A stretch of DNA of 64,000 nucleotides, taken from contig CAVXWX010000012.1 of the NCBI GenBank assembly GCA_963765555.1, positions 372,001-436,000 on the forward strand. The letters are read 5' to 3'. The stretch comes from JL08 sp963765555. Lineage in GTDB: Bacteria > Pseudomonadota > Alphaproteobacteria > Rhodobacterales > Rhodobacteraceae. Position numbers and translations under genes: made by a program. Numbering within the stretch: position 1 is the stretch's first letter; the number at the start of each line of letters is the position of its first letter. The notes beneath the pieces are model-generated. The model searched no databases. It saw only the letters and a program-made list of their open reading frames with translations, and had not been told where the DNA came from. Positions 9,489 to 18,737 of the stretch are shown here, piece by piece.

Positions 9489-10835
9489 ATGCGTCGACTT
9501 ATTACTGTTTTGACCGCCGTCTGGCTGGCCGCGTCCCCCGCGCTGGCCAAGGACATCACCGAACTTGTGACCCACTTTACCCTTGATAACGGCATGGACG
9601 TGGTCGTGGTCGAGGATCATCGTGCACCGGTGGTGCAACACATGGTCTGGTATCGCGCGGGGTCGGCGGATGAACCCAAGGGCGCATCCGGTGTGGCGCA
9701 TTTTCTGGAACATCTGCTGTTCAAGGCCACCGATACAATGGAAGCGGGCGAACTGTCTGCCACGGTGGCCGCCAATGGCGGGCGCGACAATGCCTTTACC
9801 AGCTATGACTACACCGCCTATTTCCAGCGGGTCGCGGCAGACCGGCTTGAGTTGATGATGCAGATGGAAGCGGACCGGATGGTCAACATCCGCCTGACCG
9901 AGTCCGATATTATCACTGAACGCGATGTCATTATCGAAGAACGCAACCAGCGTGTGGAAAACAATCCGCAATCCCTGTTCAACGAACAGATGGGGGCGGG
10001 GCAATATCTGAACCACAGATACGGCGTGCCGATCATCGGCTGGATGCACGAAATGGAAACGCTGGATCTGGATGATGCGCTGTCGTTTTACGATATCTAT
10101 TATTCGCCCAACAATGCGGTTCTGGTTGTCTCGGGTGATGTTGATCCCGAAAACGTGCGCGAACTGGCCGAAAAGTATTATGGCGCGATCCCTGCCAATC
10201 CCGCCTTGCCCGAACGGCTGCGCACCATCGAACCGCCCCAGCGCGCCGAACGGCGTTTGACGATGCGGGATGCCCGTGTGGCGCAACCCTATGTCAGCCG
10301 GTCCTATCTGGCACCGGAACGTGACAGCGGCGCACAGGAACAGGCGGCGGCCCTGACCATGCTGAGCGAGGTTTTGGGCGGCGGGCAGACATCGGTGCTG
10401 ACGGAAAAGCTGCAATTCGAAAGCCAGATCGCGGTCTATTCCGGTGTGTTTTACAATGGCATGTCACTGGATGACACAACCTTTGATGTCGTTGTCGTGC
10501 CCAGCGCAGGTGTGTCCCTGCAAGAGGCCGAGGATGCAATGGATGCGGCGATTGCCGAGTTTATGGAAACCGGTGTGGACAGCGATCAGCTGGACCGGAT
10601 CAAGATGCAGTTGCGCGCCGCGCAAATCTACGCGCGCGACAATGTTGACCGGATCGCCAACCGCTATGGCCGTGCCCTGACATCGGGCCTGACAGTGGCG
10701 GATGTTCAGGCATGGCCCGACCTGCTGCAAGCCGTCACAGAAGACGACATCATGCAGGCGGCCCGCGATGTATTTGATCGCAATGCATCTGTCACAGGCT
10801 GGCTGATGCGACCCGAGGAAGGGGTGCTGCAATGA
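9489..10835 (+). CDS. M16 family zinc metalloprotease (catalytic subunit), exported
   Basis: 448 aa, signal peptide MRRLITVLTAVWLAASPALA. The inverted zinc motif HFLEH is at residues 71-75, followed by the downstream Glu region ITERDVIIEERNQRVENNP, so catalysis is intact. Two M16 half-domains fill the length. The ATG at 9489 is preferred to a GTG two codons earlier. The last four bases (ATGA) overlap the next M16 gene, which lacks the motif: the pair probably forms a heterodimer like mitochondrial processing peptidase or the Sphingomonas SPH2681/2682 pair. Periplasmic peptide degradation is inferred. Confidence 0.92.
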   Translation: MRRLITVLTAVWLAASPALAKDITELVTHFTLDNGMDVVVVEDHRAPVVQHMVWYRAGSADEPKGASGVAHFLEHLLFKATDTMEAGELSATVAANGGRDNAFTSYDYTAYFQRVAADRLELMMQMEADRMVNIRLTESDIITERDVIIEERNQRVENNPQSLFNEQMGAGQYLNHRYGVPIIGWMHEMETLDLDDALSFYDIYYSPNNAVLVVSGDVDPENVRELAEKYYGAIPANPALPERLRTIEPPQRAERRLTMRDARVAQPYVSRSYLAPERDSGAQEQAAALTMLSEVLGGGQTSVLTEKLQFESQIAVYSGVFYNGMSLDDTTFDVVVVPSAGVSLQEAEDAMDAAIAEFMETGVDSDQLDRIKMQLRAAQIYARDNVDRIANRYGRALTSGLTVADVQAWPDLLQAVTEDDIMQAARDVFDRNASVTGWLMRPEEGVLQ

Positions 10836-12145
10836 AACATCTGCTGGCAGCGGCGCTGACGGTTCTTCTGGCCTTTCCGGCCTGGGCCGAAATCAAGATC
10901 GAGGAAATCACATCGCCGTCGGGCATTGACGCGTGGCTGGTGCAGGAACCGTCGATCCCGTTTGTGGCGCTTGAAATCCGCTTTGCCGGTGGCGCGTCGC
11001 TGGATGCGCCCGACACGCGCGGCGCGATCAATCTGATGACCGGCTTGCTGGAAGAAGGCGCCGGTGATCTGGATGCGCGCGCCTTTGCCCGCGCGACCGA
11101 GGCGCTGGCCGCGTCGTTCAGTTACAGCGTTGATGACGATTCACTGGGCATTTCCGCGCGTTTTCTGACCGAAAACCGCGACGAGGCGGTCGCCTTGTTG
11201 CGGGCCACGATCAAGGAACCGCGCTTTGATGCGGACGCGATTGAACGGGTGCGCGCGCAGGTGATCGCCAATATCCAGTCCAACGCCAAGGACCCCAACG
11301 ATATCGCGGGTGATGCGTTCGCCGCGATGGCGTACGGGGATCATCCCTATGGCTCTGCCCTGTCGGGCACCGAAAACAGTGTGGCCGCCCTGACGCGCGA
11401 TGATCTGCTGGCGGCGCACAGGGCGGTGTTTGCCCGCGATCGTCTGTATGTCAGCGCGGTGGGTGACATCACGCCCGAAGAACTGGGGCAGTTGATTGAT
11501 ACGTTGTTGGGTGATCTGCCCGACACCGGTGCCCCCCTGCCGCAAGAGGCGGATGTAACCCTTTCGGGTGGTATCACCGTGGTTGATTTCGATACGCCGC
11601 AATCGGTTGCCCTGTTCGGGCAAAAGGGCATCAAACGGGATGACGATGATTTTTTCCCCGCCTATGTGATGAACCATATTCTGGGCGGTGGATCATTTGA
11701 AAGCCGTCTAATGACCGAAGTGCGTGAAAAGCGCGGCCTGACCTATGGTGTCTATTCCTATCTGGTGCCACGCGATTATGCAGCCACCTATATGGGATCG
11801 GTTGCATCGGCCAATAACCGGATTGCCCAAAGCATTCAGGTGATCCGCGATGAATGGGCGCGCATGGCAACCGAGGGCGCAAGCGAACAGGAAGTGGCCG
11901 ACGCCAAAACCTATCTGACGGGGGCCTACCCGCTGCGCTTTGACGGCAACGGCCCGATTGCGAACATCATGGTGGCCATGCAGATGCAGGGCCTTCCGGT
12001 CGATTACATCGCCACCCGCAACGATCAGGTCAACGCCGTGACGGTGGACGATGTCAAACGGGTTGCGGGCGAATTGCTGGACCCGGACGGCCTGCACTTT
12101 GTGGTTGTCGGCAAGCCCGAAGGCCTGCCGGACGTCACGCAATAG
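10832..12145 (+). CDS. M16 family peptidase-like protein (non-catalytic partner), exported
   Basis: 437 aa, signal peptide MKHLLAAALTVLLAFPAWA. At the position of HxxEH the sequence reads INLMTGLLEEG, so the zinc ligands are lost. The substrate-side C-terminal motif FESRLMTEVREKRGLTYGVY with the conserved Arg/Tyr pair is kept. This is the usual arrangement in two-subunit M16 enzymes: one partner holds zinc, the other completes the chamber. Start overlaps the catalytic partner by four bases. Confidence 0.9.
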   Translation: MKHLLAAALTVLLAFPAWAEIKIEEITSPSGIDAWLVQEPSIPFVALEIRFAGGASLDAPDTRGAINLMTGLLEEGAGDLDARAFARATEALAASFSYSVDDDSLGISARFLTENRDEAVALLRATIKEPRFDADAIERVRAQVIANIQSNAKDPNDIAGDAFAAMAYGDHPYGSALSGTENSVAALTRDDLLAAHRAVFARDRLYVSAVGDITPEELGQLIDTLLGDLPDTGAPLPQEADVTLSGGITVVDFDTPQSVALFGQKGIKRDDDDFFPAYVMNHILGGGSFESRLMTEVREKRGLTYGVYSYLVPRDYAATYMGSVASANNRIAQSIQVIRDEWARMATEGASEQEVADAKTYLTGAYPLRFDGNGPIANIMVAMQMQGLPVDYIATRNDQVNAVTVDDVKRVAGELLDPDGLHFVVVGKPEGLPDVTQ

Positions 12146-12163
12146 GGGCGGGGCAACCGGTCC

Positions 12164-14509
12164 CTATTCGCCGTAAGGCACCCAGATATTCTTGATCTCG
12201 GTCGCGGCCGCCAGAAACGGTTTGCCTTGCGCGCCAGGCGCGAACCAGTCCGTATCGCGGGCGTTGTTCACCCATGTGCGTTTCAGGTTGCTGGCCGAGG
12301 CACGTTCCACCACGCCGGACAGATCCGAAGATGAAAACGACCAGACCGCATCGATGTTCATGTGCCCGGCCAGTGCCGGGGCAAGTTCTTCATGCGCGCC
12401 GGTCAGGATGTTCACGACGCCTGCAGGCACATCCGAAGTTTCCAGCACCTGAATGAAATCCGTCGCCGACAGCGGGAACGGCTCGGACGCGACCAGCGTG
12501 ATGCAATTGCCCATCGCAATCGCGGACGCCATCACCGAAACCAGCCCCAGCAACGGGGCGGTATCAGGGCACAGCGCGCCGATCACGCCCACCGGTTCCT
12601 TCATCGCCAGCGCGACACCGCGGATCGGCACGCCATGCGCCTGCCCGTCATATTTGTCGGCCCATGCAGCATAGGTAAACAACCGCTCGACGGTGGCGTC
12701 GACCTCGGCCTTGCCAGTGCGGGTGCCTTGCATCTTGTTCAACCGGTCGGCAAATTCTCCGGCCCGCGCGGCAAGGTTTTCGCCGATATAATACAGGATT
12801 TGCGCGCGCAAATGGCCGCTGGTCTTGCCCCATGCCTTGGCGCCATGGGCCGCTTCGATGGCGTTGCGCACATCCTTGCGGTTGGCCAGCGATACATGTC
12901 CCAGCAGCGCGCCGTTCTTGCCATGAACAGGGCGCGAATAGCCCCCGTCGGGCCGCGCCTGTTTGCCCCCGATATAAAGCTTGGCCGTCCGGTCAATCGG
13001 ATCGGCAGGCGCACCATCACCATCAAAGGCGGCAACCGGTTTCAGGCGCTTTCCCTGTGACTTGGGTTTGGTATAGGCGGCCAACCCTTCCCATCCGCCT
13101 TCGCGGCCAAAGCCGCTTTCGCGCACGCCGCCAAATCCGGCGGCGGCATCAAACAGGTTGGTGGCATTCACCCACACCACGCCGGCGGCCAGTTTCGGCG
13201 CGATATCCAGCGCAAGGTTCACGTTTTCCGTCCATACCGTGGCGGCCAGCCCGTAGCGCGTGTTGTTGGCCAGTTCGACCGCCTCGGCGGGGGTGCGGAA
13301 TGTGGTCGATACCAGCACGGGGCCGAAAATTTCTTCCTGCATCAGCGGGTCTGATACCGTCAGGCCGGTGATCAGGGTCGGCGGATAAAAACACCCCTCG
13401 ACCGGCATTTCGATCTTGGCCTGATAGGTATCGCCTGCGGTATGTCCCGCGACCTTTTGCGTGATCATGTCCAACTGCTTGGCGTCCACAATCGCGCCGA
13501 CATCAATGCATTTGTCCAGCGGGTTGCCGATGCGCAGTTTATCCATGCGCGCGCGCAGTTTTTCGTAAAACGGCACCGCCACACTGTCCTGCACCAAAAG
13601 GCGCGACCCGGCGCAACACACCTGTCCCTGATTGAACCAGATCGCGTCCACCAGCCCTTCGACAGCGCTGTCCAGATCGGCATCGTCAAACACGATATAG
13701 GGCGATTTGCCGCCCAGTTCCAACGTCAGCGCCTTGCCCGATCCCGCCGTCGCCTCGCGAATGTGCCGCCCGACGGCCGTGGATCCGGTGAACGCGATCT
13801 TGTCGATGCCGTCATGCGTCACAATCATTTCGCCCACGGCCCCGTCACCGGTGACGATGTTCACCACGCCCTTGGGCAGGCCCGCCTGACGGCAGATATC
13901 GGCAAACAGCAGCGCCGTCAGCGATGTGTATTCCGCCGGTTTCAGCACAACGGTGTTGCCCATCGCCAGCGCCGGCGCGATTTTCCACGCCAGCATCAGC
14001 AGCGGAAAATTCCACGGGATGATCTGCCCGCAGACGCCAATGGCCTGCGCATCGGGCAGTTCGCTTTCCATCAATTGCGCCATACCCGCGTGGAAATAGA
14101 AATGCCGCTGCGCCAGTGGAATATCGATATCGCGGCTTTCGCGGATCGGTTTGCCATTGTCCAGCGTTTCCAGAACCGCAAACAGGCGCGCATGTTTTTG
14201 CAGCAACCGGGCCAATGCATAGAGGTATTTCGCCCGTTTTGGCCCGCCCATGTTCTGCCATTTGCGTTGCGCGGCCCGCGCTGCGGCCACGGCCGCATCC
14301 ACATCGGCGGCACTGGCCTGGCTAATCGTGGCCAGAACCTCGTTATTGGCGGGGTTGCGGCTTTCAAATCCGGTGCCGGGGGCGGTAAAGGCCCCGTTGA
14401 TGAAATGGCCGAACCGGTCGCCCTGATCCACCAGCCACGCAAACGCCTCGGCCGCGCTTTCGGGGGCGGGGCCGTAGTCCATCGATTCATAAATATCTGC
14501 CACGCTCAT
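12164..14509 (-). CDS. Double-domain aldehyde dehydrogenase, ALDH16 type
   Basis: 781 aa. An N-terminal complete ALDH domain (to about residue 480) has LELGGKSPYIV with the general-base Glu and QGQVCCAGSRLL with the nucleophilic Cys. A second ALDH-like domain follows (about 500-781; AMKEPVGVIGALCPDTAPLLG, VPAGVVNILTG) that lacks an equivalent of the QGQxC motif and looks non-catalytic. This two-domain build is typical of ALDH16; bacterial members keep the first-domain Cys, unlike vertebrate ALDH16A1. It follows deoC on the same strand, suggesting oxidation of the acetaldehyde released by DeoC or a related aldehyde; that link is inference. Confidence 0.9.
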   Translation of the reverse strand: MSVADIYESMDYGPAPESAAEAFAWLVDQGDRFGHFINGAFTAPGTGFESRNPANNEVLATISQASAADVDAAVAAARAAQRKWQNMGGPKRAKYLYALARLLQKHARLFAVLETLDNGKPIRESRDIDIPLAQRHFYFHAGMAQLMESELPDAQAIGVCGQIIPWNFPLLMLAWKIAPALAMGNTVVLKPAEYTSLTALLFADICRQAGLPKGVVNIVTGDGAVGEMIVTHDGIDKIAFTGSTAVGRHIREATAGSGKALTLELGGKSPYIVFDDADLDSAVEGLVDAIWFNQGQVCCAGSRLLVQDSVAVPFYEKLRARMDKLRIGNPLDKCIDVGAIVDAKQLDMITQKVAGHTAGDTYQAKIEMPVEGCFYPPTLITGLTVSDPLMQEEIFGPVLVSTTFRTPAEAVELANNTRYGLAATVWTENVNLALDIAPKLAAGVVWVNATNLFDAAAGFGGVRESGFGREGGWEGLAAYTKPKSQGKRLKPVAAFDGDGAPADPIDRTAKLYIGGKQARPDGGYSRPVHGKNGALLGHVSLANRKDVRNAIEAAHGAKAWGKTSGHLRAQILYYIGENLAARAGEFADRLNKMQGTRTGKAEVDATVERLFTYAAWADKYDGQAHGVPIRGVALAMKEPVGVIGALCPDTAPLLGLVSVMASAIAMGNCITLVASEPFPLSATDFIQVLETSDVPAGVVNILTGAHEELAPALAGHMNIDAVWSFSSSDLSGVVERASASNLKRTWVNNARDTDWFAPGAQGKPFLAAATEIKNIWVPYGE

Positions 14510-14550
14510 ACTCTGCCCGTTCCCTTGGTTTCAGGTGTGGTGTGCATAGA

Positions 14551-15540
14551 TCACCCCACAGGATGACGGTAACCGGCCGAATACTGCCCCGTCACATAAT
14601 GTTCCAATTGCCGCTCGATATCGCCCAGCAACGATGATGCGCCAAACCGGAACAGATCGGGCTGCAACCAGCGGTCGCCCAATTCGTCCTTCATCAGCGC
14701 CAGATACACCAGCGCGTCCTTGGCCTTTGATATCCCGCCAGCGGGTTTGTACCCCACGCGATAGCCGGTGCGGTCATAATAATCGCGGATCGCGCGCACC
14801 ATCACCAGTGTCACCGGCAATGTCGCATTCACGCTTTCCTTGCCGGTCGAGGTTTTGATGAAATCCGCCCCTGCCATCATACACACCAGCGATGCGCGCG
14901 CGACATTGCGCAAGGTGCCCAATTCACCCGTAGCCAGAATCGCCTTGACGTGGGCAGGCCCGCAGGCCGCGCGGAATTGCGCCATTTCGTCATACAGCGC
15001 CTGCCAGTCGCCGTTCAGCACATGGCGGCGCGAAATCACGATATCGATTTCCTGTGCGCCCGCCTGCACGCTTTCGCCAATCTCGGCCACGCGCAAATGA
15101 AACGGCGACAATCCGGCGGGAAAACCGGTGGACACGGCCGCCACCGGAATGCCGCTGCCCTTCAGGGCCTCAACCGCCGTCGCAATCATATCGTGGTAAA
15201 CACAGACCGCGCCTGTGGTGATCGGGCCCATCCCCAGTGCGGCCAAAATGTCGGCGCGCACCGGTTGGCGTGCCTTGGCACATAACCGGCGCACCCGCGC
15301 CGCTGTGTCATCGCCTGACAGCGTGGTCAGATCGATGCAACTGATCGCCCGCAACAACCACGCCGCCTGATAGTCTTTCTTGACCGAACGACGCCCCGGC
15401 AGTGTGGCGGCGCGGCGTTCGATGGCCGATGTGTTGGCCTGCACCGCACGCACCCAGTGCAGGTCCAGCGGCAAACCGGGATTGCGCGCTTCGGTGACCA
15501 GCGGCAAATGGGTGGTCGGGGTCTCTGTCTGGCTGTGCAT
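14551..15540 (-). CDS. deoC: Deoxyribose-phosphate aldolase DeoC
   Basis: 329 aa from MHSQTETPTTHLP, which is preceded by AGGGAGCC on the coding strand; a start 13 codons upstream is less likely. Cleaves 2-deoxyribose-5-phosphate to glyceraldehyde-3-phosphate and acetaldehyde. Class I aldolase motifs: the Schiff-base Lys in DFIKTSTGK and the second Lys in GYKPAGGISKAKDAL. The N-terminal 60 residues are an extension common to the long DeoC subtype. Upstream gene of the deoC-ALDH16 pair; divergent from the metal transporter operon. Confidence 0.95.
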   Translation of the reverse strand: MHSQTETPTTHLPLVTEARNPGLPLDLHWVRAVQANTSAIERRAATLPGRRSVKKDYQAAWLLRAISCIDLTTLSGDDTAARVRRLCAKARQPVRADILAALGMGPITTGAVCVYHDMIATAVEALKGSGIPVAAVSTGFPAGLSPFHLRVAEIGESVQAGAQEIDIVISRRHVLNGDWQALYDEMAQFRAACGPAHVKAILATGELGTLRNVARASLVCMMAGADFIKTSTGKESVNATLPVTLVMVRAIRDYYDRTGYRVGYKPAGGISKAKDALVYLALMKDELGDRWLQPDLFRFGASSLLGDIERQLEHYVTGQYSAGYRHPVG

Positions 15541-15656
15541 GATGGCTCCCTGCCACGTCGTTCTGTCGCAGCGTGTCACGGCTGGGAAACCAAGGCAAGA
15601 TGGCCGTCGGGTCCACTTTGCGCCAATCCGACAGGCGGATTTTGGCGCATTTGCAG

Positions 15657-15673
15657 TTGCGAATTATTCGCAA
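15657..15673. promoter_or_regulatory. Perfect palindromic operator (Mur/Fur-type candidate) upstream of sitA
   Basis: TTGCGAAT-T-ATTCGCAA: two perfect 8-bp arms around one base, 77 bp before the sitA start and 117 bp before deoC. A second, looser TGCGAAT...ATTC arrangement follows at about 15691-15711. The context (Mn/Fe transporter) and symmetry fit a Fur-family manganese regulator (Mur) box of Alphaproteobacteria. Regulator assignment is inference. Confidence 0.6.
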
Positions 15674-15749
15674 TTTCATTGACTTTTCTGCGAATGGCTC
15701 TCATATTCAATTGCAACAGGGCGAGTCTCCTCGCGGAAAGAGTAAATTT

Positions 15750-16715
15750 ATGATGTTTCGACGTTCATTTCTGGGTTTGACGATGGCGGCGGCAGTGCTG
15801 GCTGGCATCGGGTCCGCGGCTGTGGCGCAGACGCAGATCAAGGTTGTGGCCACCACCGGCATGATCGCGGATGCCGCACGCGTTGTCGGCGGTGATCTTG
15901 TGCAGGTGCGCGCGCTGATGGGGCCGGGCGTTGATCCGCATGCCTATCGCCAGACCCGCAGCGATATTGTCGCCATGACCCGCGCCGATCTGGTGCTGTG
16001 GCACGGTCTTTACCTTGAAGCGCAGATGGAAGATTTCTTTCACGATCTGGCGCGCAACCGCAACGTGGTGGCCGTGGCCGAAGCCATTTCAAAAGACAGG
16101 CTATTGGCACATGACGATTATGCCGACAAATATGACCCCCATGTCTGGATGAACCCGACGATCTGGGCCGATGTCGTGGCCGAAGTGACCCGCGCGCTGA
16201 GCGAGACCTACCCCGATGGCGCGGCTGTTTTCGCGCAAAACGCCGCCGCGTATACACAAGACCTGACGCAACTGGCCACCTACGCCGATGACACCTTGTC
16301 CGGCGTGCAGCCAGAGGCCCGCGTTCTGCTGACCGCACATGACGCCTTCGGCTATTTCGGCGCGGCCTACGGGTTTGACGTGATCGGAATTCAGGGCATT
16401 TCCACCGAAAGCGAAGCGGGCCTGAACCGGATCAGCGCGCTGGTGGATATGATCGTGGAGCGCAACATCGGTGCTGTGTTTGTCGAAACGTCCGTGTCTG
16501 ATCGCAACATGCGCGCCCTGATCGAAGGCGCGGCCGCGCGCGGCCACACCGTGCGTGTGGGCGGCGAATTGTTCAGCGATGCGATGGGCGCCGATGGCAC
16601 CTATGAGGGCACCTATCTGGGCATGATTGATCACAACGTGACCATCATTGCCGCCGCCTTGGGGGCCGATGCCCCGTCCCGCGGGCGTCTGGGTAAATTG
16701 TCGGCGGGGTTTTAA
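15750..16715 (+). CDS. sitA: Metal ABC transporter substrate-binding protein (SitA/TroA family)
   Basis: 321 aa with a signal peptide (MMFRRSFLGLTMAAAVLAGIGSAAVAQ). Periplasmic cluster A-I solute-binding protein for Mn(II)/Fe(II)/Zn(II). Ligand positions are visible: His in GVDPHAYRQT, His in KYDPHVWMNP, His in LTAHDAFGYFG and acidic residue in GGELFSDAMG. The short, Asp-containing loop and absence of a His-rich insert favour Mn/Fe (SitA/MntC/TroA) over ZnuA. RBS GGAAAGAG at 15735. First gene of a four-gene operon behind a palindromic operator. Confidence 0.88.
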   Translation: MMFRRSFLGLTMAAAVLAGIGSAAVAQTQIKVVATTGMIADAARVVGGDLVQVRALMGPGVDPHAYRQTRSDIVAMTRADLVLWHGLYLEAQMEDFFHDLARNRNVVAVAEAISKDRLLAHDDYADKYDPHVWMNPTIWADVVAEVTRALSETYPDGAAVFAQNAAAYTQDLTQLATYADDTLSGVQPEARVLLTAHDAFGYFGAAYGFDVIGIQGISTESEAGLNRISALVDMIVERNIGAVFVETSVSDRNMRALIEGAAARGHTVRVGGELFSDAMGADGTYEGTYLGMIDHNVTIIAAALGADAPSRGRLGKLSAGF

Positions 16716-16718
16716 GTG

Positions 16719-17525
16719 ATGCAACTGGAATTGGCCGCACAAAACGGACAGGTCACACCCCAGCAGGGTGTCAGCGACAGCCCGTTGGCGATCCGCGGGC
16801 TGACCGTATCTTATGGCCAGAAACCGGCGGTGTTTTCGGTTGATATGACCGTGCCCGCCGGATCAATGACCGCCATCATCGGCCCCAACGGCGCGGGCAA
16901 ATCCACATTGCTCAAGGCGGCATTGGGCCTGATCACGCCACTGTCGGGCCGTATCACGGTCTATGGTGATACCGTCGCGCGCCAGCGCCACCGCATCGCC
17001 TATGTGCCCCAGCGCGCCAGCGTCGACTGGGATTTTCCAACCCGCGTGATCGATGTGGTCCTGATGGGCCTTTACCGTGATCTGGGCCTGTTGGGCCGCC
17101 TGCGTGGCACCCACAGGAAAATCGCGCATGACTGTCTGGATCGTGTCGGCATGGCCGATTTCGCCACCCGCCAGATCGGCCAGCTTTCCGGCGGGCAACA
17201 GCAGCGCGTGTTTCTGGCCCGCGCGCTGGCGCAGGATGCCGACCTGTACCTGCTCGACGAACCCTTTGCCGGTGTCGATGCCGCCACCGAAAAGGCGATT
17301 ATCGCAGTGCTGCACACCTTGCGCGCCGAAGGCAAAACCGTGGTCGCCGTACATCACGATCTGACCACCGTGCCGGATTATTTCGACAACGTGTTCCTGA
17401 TCAACACCACCCGCATTGCCGAAGGACCGGTCAAATCCGTGTTCACATTCGACAACCTGCAAAAGGCCTATGGCGGGCGTCTGGCCGGGGCGCAGATGGA
17501 TCAACTGTCCGGCGTGGCGGGGTAA
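16719..17525 (+). CDS. sitB: Metal ABC transporter ATP-binding protein (SitB)
   Basis: 268 aa. Walker A GPNGAGKST, signature LSGGQQQR, Walker B LYLLDEPFAG and switch His in VVAVHHDL. Energises Mn/Fe uptake with the neighbouring permeases. A GTG directly after the sitA stop (16716) is an alternative start one codon earlier. About 25 residues precede the ABC domain, rather long but unremarkable. Confidence 0.9.
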   Translation: MQLELAAQNGQVTPQQGVSDSPLAIRGLTVSYGQKPAVFSVDMTVPAGSMTAIIGPNGAGKSTLLKAALGLITPLSGRITVYGDTVARQRHRIAYVPQRASVDWDFPTRVIDVVLMGLYRDLGLLGRLRGTHRKIAHDCLDRVGMADFATRQIGQLSGGQQQRVFLARALAQDADLYLLDEPFAGVDAATEKAIIAVLHTLRAEGKTVVAVHHDLTTVPDYFDNVFLINTTRIAEGPVKSVFTFDNLQKAYGGRLAGAQMDQLSGVAG

Positions 17526-17531
17526 GCTGCC

Positions 17532-18737
17532 ATGCTGCGCGACGCGCTGCTGCTGGGGTTGGGCTATAACGCCGCCCTTGTGGCCATCGGGGCCGCCCTG
17601 TTGGGTATTGCCGCCGGTGTTACCGGCACGTTCCTGTTCTTGCGCAAACGCGCGCTGGTCAGCGACGCGATCAGCCACGCCACCCTGCCCGGTGTCGGGC
17701 TGGCCTTTATCGTTATGGTGCTGCTGGGCGGGGACGGGCGCAATCTGGCCGGTCTGATGCTGGGGTCTGCCCTGTCTGCATGGCTGGGCCTGTTATGCGT
17801 CAGCTGGCTGACCCGCAAGACTCGACTGGCCGAAGATGCCGCCATTGGCGCGGTGCTGTCTGTGTTCTTCGGTTTTGGCATCGTCTTACTGACCGTGATC
17901 CAGAATATGTCCAGCGGGCGGCAGGCCGGATTGGAAGGGTTCCTGCTCGGCTCGACCGCGGGGATGCTGTGGGCCGATGCGATGATCATTCTTGTCGGCG
18001 GCGCGGCTGTGCTAGCGCTGGTGCTGCTGTTGCGCCGCCCGATGACGCTGGTGGCGTTTGATCCCGACTATGCGGCGTCAACCGGGATGAACGTGCGCCG
18101 GATGGATCTGGCGATGATGGGTCTTGTTATGGCGGTGACCGTGGTGGGCCTGAAAATTGTCGGGCTGATCCTGATTGTGGCCCTGCTGATCATTCCGCCC
18201 GTCACCGCACGGTTCTGGAGCGATCGCACCGATCATGTTGTGCTGCTGTCAGGCGCGTTGGGCGGGGTGTCGGGCTATGTGGGTGCGGCCATTTCCGCAT
18301 CGGCCCCTGCGTTGCCAACGGGGCCGATCATCGTGCTGGTCTGTTTCGTGTTGTTCGCCCTGTCACTGTTTCTGGCCCCCAATCGCGGTGTTCTGGCTGC
18401 ATTTCTGCGCCATCGCCGGTTCCAGAAACAGGTGCATTTGCGTCAGGGTCTGCTGGCACTCGCACAGGGCCAGCCGATCTATGAAAAGCTGACATTGCGC
18501 CTGTTGCAGAACGCCGCTCTGGCGCGTGCCGACGGTGTGGCCACCGATCAGGGCCGCGCCCGCGCAGCCAAGGCGCTGCTGGATGAAAAACGCTGGGAAA
18601 TCGTGCGCGCGGACCCGTTACAGGAAACCGCCGCTGCCCATTATGACGGGCTGACCGGTATCGAAACCGTTTTGACCACAGACCAGATCAGGGACGTGGA
18701 CGCGCAACTGGCCGCGCCGCGCACGGTGCCGGTATGA
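17532..18737 (+). CDS. sitC: Metal ABC transporter permease (SitC) with C-terminal cytoplasmic extension
   Basis: 401 aa. ABC-3 family permease with about eight to nine membrane segments (to residue 300) and the family block GLKIVGLILIVALLIIPPVTA. After the last helix there is a hydrophilic tail of about 100 residues (HRRFQKQVHLRQGLLALAQG onward) rich in Arg/Ala/Asp. Some TroC/SitC proteins have a winged-helix metalloregulator-like tail; here that resemblance is only suggestive. Stop overlaps sitD by four bases. Confidence 0.87.
   Translation: MLRDALLLGLGYNAALVAIGAALLGIAAGVTGTFLFLRKRALVSDAISHATLPGVGLAFIVMVLLGGDGRNLAGLMLGSALSAWLGLLCVSWLTRKTRLAEDAAIGAVLSVFFGFGIVLLTVIQNMSSGRQAGLEGFLLGSTAGMLWADAMIILVGGAAVLALVLLLRRPMTLVAFDPDYAASTGMNVRRMDLAMMGLVMAVTVVGLKIVGLILIVALLIIPPVTARFWSDRTDHVVLLSGALGGVSGYVGAAISASAPALPTGPIIVLVCFVLFALSLFLAPNRGVLAAFLRHRRFQKQVHLRQGLLALAQGQPIYEKLTLRLLQNAALARADGVATDQGRARAAKALLDEKRWEIVRADPLQETAAAHYDGLTGIETVLTTDQIRDVDAQLAAPRTVPV

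Noticed and set aside
13442..14566. 374-residue plus-strand ORF opposite ALDH16
   Set aside because: Shadow frame; low-complexity Arg/Gln/His-rich translation typical of antisense GC-rich codons.
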